IMG/VR virus record: IMGVR_UViG_3300017959_000027
Span: 1-22,853 of that record
Origin: a virus
Direction: 5' to 3' (one strand)
DNA: 22,853 bases
Positions within the stretch are counted from its first letter, which is position 1, and every line of letters starts with the position of its first letter. A model generated the notes under the pieces. That model had not been told where the DNA came from. It saw only the letters and a list, made by a program, of their open reading frames with translations, and did not search any database. Both the position numbers and the translations under genes were made by a program. Below, piece by piece: positions 13,177 through 18,924 of this stretch.

Positions 13177-13943
13177 GGGCGCTCGCCGTCGAAAAGGCTC
13201 ATCGTCCGAGGGAAGCGCTCGGCCAAGATGTCGTGCACCGCGTTGGCGTACTGCCGGATCTCCCATTGCGCATTCGGCGCCATCCGTAGCGTGAGGAACG
13301 CGAGCCAGTTGCGGAGCACGGCCGAGGCGCGCATCCGCGAGTAGCGCCCGACAGGCAGATGGACGCGGGCCAGTTCCTTCGGCACGCCGGCCGCGAGGGC
13401 GAGGCGATACAGCCGCTCGTCAGCGGCATATGCCTCGCGCAGCTGATCAAGATAGATCTCAGCGTTCTGCTCTGTCATGTCAGCGGCGCCCGCGATGCGT
13501 CCGGCCTGCTTGTTGGTCTTGCTGTTGAGCATCAGGCGCTCGACCGTCGGGATGTAGTTCACGTCAGGTAGCGGAGTGTACCGCGCGCTCATCTCGTTGT
13601 ACGACTGCGTGCGATGCCGGTGCCATTCGCGGAACACAAGGATCGGCGCCTCCACCTCGACGATCGCCCCTGCCATCTCGAATGGTGTGGCGTGCTTATT
13701 GTCGTAGAGGAATGCGAGGAATTTCTCGTCGCCGTGCTCGGCCTCCACGAGCCCGTGCTCCGGGCATCGGTACGCCATGCCGATGCCCTCCCGGTTCCCT
13801 GCGACCACCGCACCGCAATGCGGGCATAGCGGCCCCCAACCGAGGAACCCCTTCCCGGTCGACATGCGCGCAGCCTCAACGATCCGCTCGTCGGATCCCC
13901 ACGTCTCGATCAACTCGACGCTACCGTGATCGAGGATCTTCAC
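13173..13943 (-). CDS. thyX: Flavin-dependent thymidylate synthase ThyX
   Basis: ThyX makes dTMP from dUMP using FAD, NADPH and methylene-tetrahydrofolate. The signature RHRTQS (R109-S114) followed by YNEMSARY is intact. The C-terminal RNWLAFLTLRM...AQWEIRQYA region is typical of the family. The GTG start at 13943 overlaps the upstream gene's stop (GTGA). The length, 256 residues, is usual to slightly long. The extra length is an N-terminal insertion at about residues 37-64 with C40, C43, C60 and H63 (CPHCG ... YRCPEHG), which looks like a zinc ribbon. Co-transcription with a DUF3310-like gene fits thymidine nucleotide supply during viral replication. Confidence 0.95.
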   Translation of the reverse strand: MKILDHGSVELIETWGSDERIVEAARMSTGKGFLGWGPLCPHCGAVVAGNREGIGMAYRCPEHGLVEAEHGDEKFLAFLYDNKHATPFEMAGAIVEVEAPILVFREWHRHRTQSYNEMSARYTPLPDVNYIPTVERLMLNSKTNKQAGRIAGAADMTEQNAEIYLDQLREAYAADERLYRLALAAGVPKELARVHLPVGRYSRMRASAVLRNWLAFLTLRMAPNAQWEIRQYANAVHDILAERFPRTMSLFDGERP

Positions 13944-14143
13944 TTGGCCACCGCCTCTCTGCGCGTGATCTCACGATCGAGGTACCAGCGCGCCTTCTTC
14001 AGATCCTCGAGACCAGCCCTCGCCGCGTGGCGTAGGATGTACTTGACGACGTTCCCGAGACAGAACCCGAGGTCGAAGTCCTCGATGATCCGCATGACGG
14101 TGTCGCCGCGATAGTGAGCCGGGTTGACCGGATCGTCGGGCAT
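13940..14143 (-). CDS. DUF3310-like small protein, nucleotide metabolism context (67 residues)
   Basis: NPAHYRGD at residues 7-14, FCLGNVVKYILRHA (about 27-40) and EDLKKARWYLDREI (about 46-59) match the short phage family DUF3310. In phage T7 such a domain is part of the gp1.7 nucleotide kinase; this protein is the bare domain without the rest of a kinase, so kinase activity cannot be claimed. The start at 14143 is supported by AAGGAGTTC (14147-14155, complement). Its stop overlaps the thyX start. Divergent from 14217-14444. Confidence 0.85.
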   Translation of the reverse strand: MPDDPVNPAHYRGDTVMRIIEDFDLGFCLGNVVKYILRHAARAGLEDLKKARWYLDREITRREAVAK

Positions 14144-14204
14144 GTCGAACTCCTTTCCGCTTTCCGCTGTCACGTTACTCGATCCATACCGCCTTCGGCT
14201 ACGG

Positions 14205-14216
14205 TACTCTCGCTCC
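14205..14216 (+). promoter_or_regulatory. Leaderless-type -10 element for 14217-14444
   Basis: TACTCT (14205-14210) matches TANNNT and ends exactly 6 bases before the ATG at 14217. No ribosome site precedes the gene. No clear -35 box. The gap 14144-14216 also serves the divergent thyX operon. Confidence 0.45.
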
Positions 14217-14444
14217 ATGGCGAAGCGAGTCACGGTCCCGCTGGGTCACCGCCCCGCAATGCGGGTGCCGGTAGGTGGAGCGACGTGCGCCAACTGTAAG
14301 TTCTACTCGGTGCATGGTGGGAGGTACGGCACCTGCGGGGAGCCCAACTACCGGGCGTTTTACGGCACCCGGCTGATCCCCTGTCCTCCCAGCGAGTTCT
14401 GCTCCGATTGGTACGAGCCGGCCGTTCCGCTTCCGCCCTGCTGA
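14217..14444 (+). CDS. Small Cys-rich protein, probable metal-binding or Fe-S-type fold (75 residues)
   Basis: The cysteines are spaced as CANC (about 24-27), GTCGEP (about 40), IPCPPSEFCSDWYEP (about 56-64) and a terminal cysteine. The C-x2-C...C...C-S-D-W-Y pattern resembles small phage proteins with a high-potential-iron-sulfur-like or zinc-binding layout; which metal cannot be told. The N-terminus (MAKRVTVPLGHRPAMRVPVG) is basic. The ATG at 14217 lies 6 bases after a TANNNT box, favouring leaderless translation over the longer in-frame start at 14124, which would overlap the divergent gene. Confidence 0.65.
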   Translation: MAKRVTVPLGHRPAMRVPVGGATCANCKFYSVHGGRYGTCGEPNYRAFYGTRLIPCPPSEFCSDWYEPAVPLPPC

Positions 14445-14455
14445 GGAGTTGTGGC

Positions 14456-14857
14456 ATGGTGGTGGGCATGAAGATCGAAGGAACTCCAGTGCTGGTGTTC
14501 GACAACGAGGGCGAGTACACGCCCGAGAGTATGGCGCGCCTCCTCGCCGGGCCCGGTTTTGGCGGCGCTCGCGATCGCCCCTACGATGGTCAACCGTGGA
14601 CCGCGCATGGCGAGCGCGGGAGACAGATTGTCGCCGGTCTGACGATGCGGGACATCGGCGACTGCATCGCTCGAGGGGCCGTTCTTTCGGGATTGGACGA
14701 TGAGACGCCGAACATCGACCGGACCGCAGTGATCCAGGCCGCCCTCGTCGAGATCGAGAAGATGATGGGCATCTACCCGAACGTGCCGGATGGGCCAGTG
14801 CGGATCCCAACGCTGACCATCGGCGTTCCTTCAGATCCGTCCAAAGACGCTTCGTGA
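14456..14857 (+). CDS. 133-residue hypothetical protein
   Basis: GAGGAGTT (14443-14450) precedes the ATG at 14456; a second in-frame ATG at 14468 (MKIEG) is possible but worse spaced. The sequence has a beta start (KIEGTPVLVFDNEGEYTP), then a Gly/Arg-rich loop, then a conserved-looking helix run LTMRDIGDCIARGAVLSG and DRTAVIQAALVEIEKMMG. The last segment is Pro-rich. No membrane helix; family not recognised. It overlaps the next small gene by 4 bases (GTGA). Confidence 0.65.
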   Translation: MVVGMKIEGTPVLVFDNEGEYTPESMARLLAGPGFGGARDRPYDGQPWTAHGERGRQIVAGLTMRDIGDCIARGAVLSGLDDETPNIDRTAVIQAALVEIEKMMGIYPNVPDGPVRIPTLTIGVPSDPSKDAS

Positions 14858-15012
14858 AGATCACGTACCACAAGCCGGCCGCCCGGGGCGTCGACCAACT
14901 GATGTACGTCGGTGACGACGCGGCCGTGGAGAGCGCGACAGGTGGCCTATCCACGCCGGTCAAGATCGCGATCGCTGCCGTAGCGGCGTGGTTCCTCTTC
15001 TGGAGGAAGTGA
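14854..15012 (+). CDS. 52-residue small membrane protein with leader and VGDD motif
   Basis: This short gene starts at GTG 14854 inside the end of the previous gene and stops at TGA 15010-15012, overlapping the next ATG by one base. The product starts MKITYHKPAARGVDQLMY and continues VGDDAAVESATGG, the same basic leader plus GDD layout as the left block. It ends in a single hydrophobic helix (KIAIAAVAAWFLFW) and RK. Overlaps on both sides and the matching architecture make it credible despite its length. It is a structural-type protein stranded among accessory genes. Confidence 0.6.
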   Translation: MKITYHKPAARGVDQLMYVGDDAAVESATGGLSTPVKIAIAAVAAWFLFWRK

Positions 15013-15533
15013 TGACCCGCCGCTTCATCCGTTACATGGCCGCCACCGACTCCTCCCCCATCGGGATGTTGGCGCTGGGGTACCTGAGTGGCCTGCTCCG
15101 CATCGCTCCGGTTCGGGTCGGGTCCATGACAGGTGGCCTGTCTGGCCGATGGGAGCACTACGCGCAGCTTCTGGCCACGCCCATGACCGAGGACTACGTG
15201 AACGTGGTGTGCTGCCAGCCCGAGCGATGGGCCTGGGAGCAGCGTGTGACGATGCCCACGCGGTGTCCAGACGGAACCGTAGATCCCGCTGGCGAGATCG
15301 GAAGCCGCCGCGTGGAGCTCTACACGGAGGGCAAGCACAACGTACTTCTGACGGATTGGATGCCCCATGGCGCGCTGCAACTTGCCGCTGGTCTGCGATA
15401 CGAACAGATCGTGGTCGCGAACGCTCCATCGCTGGACTACTGGTCAGCCGCCCGCGCCAACGGCATAACCCCCTGGCTCATTCCGTTACCCGTCACCGAC
15501 CACGAGGTCTTGCGCTCCGTGGTCATGCCGTAG
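15012..15533 (+). CDS. 173-residue hypothetical protein, possibly glycosyltransferase-related
   Basis: It starts at ATG 15012, coupled to the previous stop. The N-terminus MTRRFIRYMAATDSSPIGML, then LALGYLSGLLRIAPVRVGSM, looks like a first beta-alpha unit of a Rossmann-like fold. It is followed by EDYVNVVCCQPERWAWEQRV, TEGKHNVLLTDWMPHGA and a late YEQIVVANAPSLDYW. The overall pattern reminds me of short phage glycosyltransferase-like proteins, but no diagnostic motif is present and 173 residues is short. A nucleotidyltransferase at 18925 would fit a sugar-modification theme. Function unproven. Confidence 0.6.
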   Translation: MTRRFIRYMAATDSSPIGMLALGYLSGLLRIAPVRVGSMTGGLSGRWEHYAQLLATPMTEDYVNVVCCQPERWAWEQRVTMPTRCPDGTVDPAGEIGSRRVELYTEGKHNVLLTDWMPHGALQLAAGLRYEQIVVANAPSLDYWSAARANGITPWLIPLPVTDHEVLRSVVMP

Positions 15534-15560
15534 CATTCCACTGACAAGAAGGAGTTCGAG

Positions 15561-16013
15561 ATGGCTGAGTACCGAATCGTCTTCCCGCGATGGAACGAGG
15601 ACATCGCCACCCACAAGCGGACGCTCGTCCACATCCCTTGCGATCCGGGGGTTGAACTCAAGCGCGGAGACGTTCTCACGATCCTCCGGGAGGACGAGCG
15701 CTCGGGCATGCGCGTGGAGATCATTGAAGCCGGCCGGGTTCGGTTGGTCGACAGTCTGACGCCTCTTCCAGGGCCTGCTGCAGCAGCCGCGCTCAATGAC
15801 ATGGCGCGACTCAATCTGATGCCACGCGTCGACGCGACGGCCGCAATCATCCAAGCAAGGATGGCCGACCTCGAGCCCGCCATCGCATCGTATCGTCAAC
15901 GCTGGGAGACCGCGAACCCCGATGTGCCGTGGGCCTCCAATCCAACCGTATGGCGCGTCGTGTTTCGCTACCTACCCGAGATGACGCCGCCCGAGTACGC
16001 GACGGCCGTCTAA
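15561..16013 (+). CDS. 150-residue hypothetical protein
   Basis: AAGGAGTTC (15549-15557) sets the ATG at 15561. The first 65 residues are strand-rich and look like a small beta-barrel (AEYRIVFPRWNED; VHIPCDPGVELKRGDVLTIL; MRVEIIEAGRVRLVD). A helical Ala/Met-rich region follows (ALNDMARLNLMPRV), then a C-terminal part with several Trp/Pro residues. No membrane helix and no catalytic motif. Function unknown. It ends one base into an alternative start of the next gene. Confidence 0.7.
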   Translation: MAEYRIVFPRWNEDIATHKRTLVHIPCDPGVELKRGDVLTILREDERSGMRVEIIEAGRVRLVDSLTPLPGPAAAAALNDMARLNLMPRVDATAAIIQARMADLEPAIASYRQRWETANPDVPWASNPTVWRVVFRYLPEMTPPEYATAV

Positions 16014-16042
16014 TGGCGGTTGTCGCCCAAGAAAGGAACAGC

Positions 16043-16753
16043 ATGAACACCGAGCAGGCCGAAGACGAGTTCTCCAAGAAGCGGCGCCTTGCCGCTTTGA
16101 CCACCGAGCTGGCTGCTGCTGTCACCACCGCCGCCGGGGCCATCGACGCCATGCGCCAGGCGGGTCTCAGCAGCAGGACCATCATCCGTCAGACGCTACA
16201 GGAATTGCGCCCAGTCTTTCCTCGCGAGATCGAGTTCCTTCAGGATGACTCGATGACTGAGGCCATGTCCGGGTTGATGGAACTACTGGAGGTCATCCTG
16301 CGGGGAGACGCCGAAGTGGCCGGTCGCCGCGTAATCGGGATGATGGAGGGAGATCCGATGTTCGCGGGCGTCGTCGCCAAGATGGAATCCGCCATCGACC
16401 GCTTCGGTACCTTGATCCCTGCTGGAACGCTTCCTCCGTCTCCCCCTTGTCCGAGCTGGGCCACCATCCAGCGCCTCTTCAAGGAGAACCCCTCCCCGTT
16501 GCCCGACCAGGCGCCCGCGATCGAGTGCGGGGTGATGCTTCGCGGCGTTCCGGTCACGCTGACCGGATCGCTCTCCGAGACCCCGGAGAGAGGACTCCGG
16601 CTCATGTCACCGGATCCGGCGCAGGAGCGGCCGATCCGACCTGGTACGCCGGTGAAGATGATCGAGCAGTTCTTCGACTACGAGGATGTCATGGTGGTCG
16701 CGGTGCGGCGCGCCGTGACCATGGAAACGCAGCGCATCATCCAGTCGTCGTAA
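16043..16753 (+). CDS. 236-residue hypothetical protein, helical N-terminal half
   Basis: I choose ATG 16043, which has AAAGGA at a 5-base spacing; ATG 16013, overlapping the previous stop, would add 10 residues. The N-terminus is a charged then Ala-rich helix (DEFSKKRRLAALTTELAAAV). The middle is helical (MTEAMSGLMELLEVILRG; RRVIGMMEGD) and the last 70 residues are more strand-like (IECGVMLRGVPVTLTGSLSE). No motif recognised. The 3' end overlaps the convergent gene 16737-17015 by 17 bases. Confidence 0.65.
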   Translation: MNTEQAEDEFSKKRRLAALTTELAAAVTTAAGAIDAMRQAGLSSRTIIRQTLQELRPVFPREIEFLQDDSMTEAMSGLMELLEVILRGDAEVAGRRVIGMMEGDPMFAGVVAKMESAIDRFGTLIPAGTLPPSPPCPSWATIQRLFKENPSPLPDQAPAIECGVMLRGVPVTLTGSLSETPERGLRLMSPDPAQERPIRPGTPVKMIEQFFDYEDVMVVAVRRAVTMETQRIIQSS

Positions 16754-17015
16754 TCTCTGCGTCGCAGTAGCACCTCTTGAAACGACACGCCCGGCCCTTG
16801 AGCGTGTACTGCCTACTCGTATCGAGGTCAGTGATGATGCCGTAGTCGCCTGGGCCTCTACTGTATCCTTCCGGCGTCCGGAGCTTGGCAGCGTCTTCGG
16901 CGCTGACGCGCAGCGCTACCCTCTCGCCGTTGAACATCGGCGTCAGATAGGGCGGTTCCAGCGGGATCTCGTACTTCACCTTGTCGGCCGACATCGGCCA
17001 TGGACCCATGATCAT
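16737..17015 (-). CDS. 92-residue hypothetical protein
   Basis: The ATG at 17015 overlaps the preceding gene's TGA by 4 bases. The product starts MIMGPWPMSADKVKYEIPLE and looks beta-rich (NGERVALRVSAEDAAK; DYGIITDLDTSRQYTLKGR), like a small SH3 or OB-type barrel. It ends with two cysteines (ACRFKRCYCDAEITTTG contains three in all). Function unknown. It is the second gene of a two-gene minus-strand cassette and overlaps the convergent plus-strand gene at its 3' end. Confidence 0.6.
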   Translation of the reverse strand: MIMGPWPMSADKVKYEIPLEPPYLTPMFNGERVALRVSAEDAAKLRTPEGYSRGPGDYGIITDLDTSRQYTLKGRACRFKRCYCDAEITTTG

Positions 17016-17419
17016 TCGTCATCCTCCTCGTCGTCTTCTTCGTCGTCCTCATCAGCGTGGTCTGCCTCGGCGCCATCCCCTCCGAACCGCTGGCCCAATT
17101 CCTCCACGACAGGCTGCTCGAGCGCGTAGGCGAGTTCGTCCGCGCGCCCTTGCAGATACGCGGCGTAGGCTGCATCTCCATCTCCGCCGGCGGCCTTGAT
17201 CTCGTCTTCGTTGGTCTTGATCCATTCCCGCTTGGCCTTGCCGCTCTCAAGCGGGGCGGCGGCTCGAGAGGCAGCCGTCAGGATCGTGTCGCGCAAGGGC
17301 GTACCCATGCGCACCATCTCCTCCGCGAGCGCCTCCTCGTCGATGTCGTTCTTGAGCAGGCGCTTCTCGCACCTCCCCTCCACGTAGAACTGCCAGTAGT
17401 CACCATGGATGGTTGCCAT
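17012..17419 (-). CDS. 135-residue protein with strongly acidic C-terminal tail
   Basis: It starts at ATG 17419, 6 bases after a TATGAT box on the same strand, with no ribosome site. The body is helical (DEEALAEEMVRMGTPLRDTI; EWIKTNEDEIKAAGG; ELAYALEQPVVEELGQRFGG). The last 18 residues are almost entirely Asp/Glu (EADHADEDDEEDDEEDDE). Such tails occur on DNA mimics, chaperones and phage scaffolding or single-strand-binding proteins; none can be assigned here. Coupled to 16737-17015. Confidence 0.7.
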   Translation of the reverse strand: MATIHGDYWQFYVEGRCEKRLLKNDIDEEALAEEMVRMGTPLRDTILTAASRAAAPLESGKAKREWIKTNEDEIKAAGGDGDAAYAAYLQGRADELAYALEQPVVEELGQRFGGDGAEADHADEDDEEDDEEDDE

Positions 17420-17431
17420 CGGGGGATCATA
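17420..17431 (-). promoter_or_regulatory. Leaderless-type -10 element for the minus cassette 17419-16737
   Basis: Reading the minus strand, TATGAT (17431-17426) is followed by 6 bases and then ATG at 17419. This is the third instance of the same spacing in the window. No -35 consensus is apparent. Confidence 0.5.
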
Positions 17432-17432
17432 C

Positions 17433-17459
17433 TTGACTTCGCCTCCCCTCGCGTATAGT
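17433..17459 (+). promoter_or_regulatory. Sigma70-like promoter for the 17470 operon
   Basis: TTGACT (17433-17438), a 15-base spacer and TATAGT (17454-17459) make the best promoter match in the window. The spacer is shorter than the usual 16-18, although a shifted ATAGTT gives 16. Transcription would begin within a few bases of the ATG at 17470, which has no ribosome site. It overlaps the divergent -10 region. Confidence 0.55.
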
Positions 17460-17469
17460 TTTGTAGAAC

Positions 17470-17673
17470 ATGTTGCGAACACCGGACACGGATGCGAACG
17501 ATGGCTCGGACGACGCGTCCGATCTATCGGTCGGCGTGCACACCCGGGTCTCACCAGCGGCCGACGATCTGATCAAGGAGAGGGCCCGTCAAGACGGCAT
17601 CAAGCCGGCTACCTGGGTCAGGATCAGGATCTACGAAGCGCTGGGGATTCTGAGGAGACGGGGGCGCAAGTGA
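17470..17673 (+). CDS. Ribbon-helix-helix (CopG/Arc-type) DNA-binding protein, 67 residues
   Basis: Residues about 20-60 have the ribbon-helix-helix pattern: a short strand VGVHTRVSP, helix ADDLIKERARQDG, turn, helix PATWVRIRIYEALGIL, then a basic end (RRRGRK). Such proteins bind DNA as dimers through the strand and act as repressors or antitoxins. The N-terminal 18 residues are acidic. The gene opens an operon next to a tightly packed divergent promoter, so autoregulation of that region is a reasonable inference. The frame overlaps the next gene by 4 bases (GTGA). Confidence 0.7.
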   Translation: MLRTPDTDANDGSDDASDLSVGVHTRVSPAADDLIKERARQDGIKPATWVRIRIYEALGILRRRGRK

Positions 17674-17999
17674 ACCGCCTGCCCCCCGGTCGTCGCCCGG
17701 CTGCTACCCAGCCCCGCCAGCAGGCTGCCTGGAGTCGGGGGACAGTCGACCGGGTGCCGTGCCCGCACTGCGGACGGCCCAACGACTTTCGCGAGCTCGA
17801 TGGGCAGCAGCTCCTTGATACTGGACACAAGGTGATCTGCCGGGGTGAGAACCCCGGTGAGGGCTGCGGTCAACTGATGGAGGTGGTGGCGATCCAGACG
17901 ATCAAGGTGCTGGCAGTCAGGCCGATTCGGGTGACGGATCAGCAGAACCGCCAAGCGCTCACCATGTCGCACGCGCAACTTCAGCGCTATCTCAAGTAG
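17670..17999 (+). CDS. Zinc-ribbon protein, 109 residues
   Basis: It starts at GTG 17670, overlapping the previous stop. A disordered basic N-terminus (NRLPPGRRPAATQPRQQAAW) precedes CPHCGRPNDF (about 31-34) and VICRGENPGEGCGQLMEV, giving a CxxC...C...C zinc-ribbon-like set with a wide second pair. The remainder (IQTIKVLAVRPIRVT) is strand-like and the end is helical. Coupling to a ribbon-helix-helix gene suggests a regulatory unit. A toxin role for a toxin-antitoxin pair is not supported by any motif. Confidence 0.65.
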   Translation: MNRLPPGRRPAATQPRQQAAWSRGTVDRVPCPHCGRPNDFRELDGQQLLDTGHKVICRGENPGEGCGQLMEVVAIQTIKVLAVRPIRVTDQQNRQALTMSHAQLQRYLK

Positions 18000-18042
18000 C
18001 GGTAGCTCAACTGGTTACGCCGTCCAACCCGCATAAAGGACA

Positions 18043-18264
18043 ATGACCAAGATGGACATCGAACTGACACCGGCGGAACTGTCCGCCATGGAGCTCCTTC
18101 AGATCGCAGATCGCGCCGCCGATGGAAATGGAATCGACAGCGGCAGGGCGCTGGCGCTCCTTCGCCACATCCAGTGGCAGGCCGACGAGATCGAGAAGAT
18201 CCGCGTGCGGCTCGACCCGTACCTGGATCAGGCGCACGGCAGTCCGGCCATCTCGCTGCACTGA
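18043..18264 (+). CDS. 73-residue helical hypothetical protein
   Basis: AAAGGA (18035-18040) lies 2 bases before ATG 18043 and 11 before ATG 18052, so the exact start is uncertain. The product is acidic and helical (MDIELTPAELSAMELLQIAD; ALLRHIQWQADEIEKIRVRL). No membrane helix or family is recognised. It follows the zinc-ribbon gene after a 43-base gap. Confidence 0.6.
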   Translation: MTKMDIELTPAELSAMELLQIADRAADGNGIDSGRALALLRHIQWQADEIEKIRVRLDPYLDQAHGSPAISLH

Positions 18265-18272
18265 GGCAACCC

Positions 18273-18632
18273 ATGGCGAATGAACACCGAACCGGGCCCA
18301 TTGGCTACAAGTATACCTGCGGCGTGCCCTCCTCCGCGTGCCGCGGCACCAAGATCTCAACATCCTCCGGGCTGACCTCGAGTTCGCAGGGACATGCGCA
18401 CGGGACGCCGGAGGAGGCGTTCCGTTGCCGATCGGGATGGCTCGTCTCTCAGGGGTACACCAAGATCGGAAGCCGGGCCTTCCAGCCGCCTCCGCACATC
18501 GGTGGCGGTGTCCTGGTGCTCACCAAGCCCTGCCGGTTCGGTGGTCGAATGCGCGGCGGCAAGGGTTCTCGTTACATGCCCAACGCCCCGCGTACCATCG
18601 GCCGGCGCGGTGGGAACGTCGTCGCCTACTGA
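18273..18632 (+). CDS. 119-residue Gly/Arg-rich hypothetical protein
   Basis: The ATG at 18273 lies 8 bases after the previous stop. The product is basic and low in hydrophobics: MANEHRTGPIGYKYTCG, PEEAFRCRSGWLVSQGYTKI, then GGGVLVLTKPCRFGGRMRGG and a Pro/Arg/Gly-rich end (NAPRTIGRRGGNVVAY). Four cysteines are spread along it. It could be nucleic-acid-binding. Codon-position GC looks like that of its neighbours, but the low-complexity sequence lowers confidence that it is expressed. Confidence 0.5.
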   Translation: MANEHRTGPIGYKYTCGVPSSACRGTKISTSSGLTSSSQGHAHGTPEEAFRCRSGWLVSQGYTKIGSRAFQPPPHIGGGVLVLTKPCRFGGRMRGGKGSRYMPNAPRTIGRRGGNVVAY

Positions 18633-18646
18633 TCACAAGGAGTTCT

Positions 18647-18922
18647 GTGCCCAAGCCCGAAACCGACATTGAGTACCATGTCACACTTAGGTGCCCGATC
18701 TTCCTGAAGCTCGGCGACAAGTTGGTCGGCGTCCGGTCATTCGATGCCAGGACCGAATGGGAACCCGGCTTTCTGGTCGACTCCATTGTCTTCCGCACGG
18801 ATCGGATCTGGATGCACGGCGGATCGGGTACCTTGCGCGAGGGCGTGAGTTTCAAGAGTGAACTCACGATCTCGCGCGACAACATCGCTGGCTTGGTCCC
18901 GCAGCCGTTCGTGGAGCGCTGA
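18647..18922 (+). CDS. 91-residue beta-rich hypothetical protein
   Basis: It starts at GTG 18647 behind AAGGAGTTC (18637-18645), a strong but tightly spaced ribosome site. The product is strand-rich (IEYHVTLRCPIFLKLGDKLV; GFLVDSIVFRTDRIWMHG; FKSELTISRDNIAGLVPQPF), consistent with a small beta-sandwich or barrel. No membrane helix. It is followed 2 bases later by the nucleotidyltransferase gene, so the two are probably co-translated. Confidence 0.65.
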   Translation: MPKPETDIEYHVTLRCPIFLKLGDKLVGVRSFDARTEWEPGFLVDSIVFRTDRIWMHGGSGTLREGVSFKSELTISRDNIAGLVPQPFVER

Positions 18923-18924
18923 GC

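Noticed and set aside
14199-15380. 393-residue open frame on the minus strand
   Set aside because: It runs opposite four plus-strand genes with linked starts and stops and shows no family pattern.
17470-17999. Toxin-antitoxin module
   Set aside because: The ribbon-helix-helix protein could be an antitoxin, but the partner is a zinc ribbon without any toxin motif.
17998-18042. tRNA-like stretch (GGTAGCTCAACTGGTTA)
   Set aside because: It resembles a tRNA D-arm, but there is no matching acceptor stem, anticodon arm or T-arm with GGTTC, and a gene starts at 18043.
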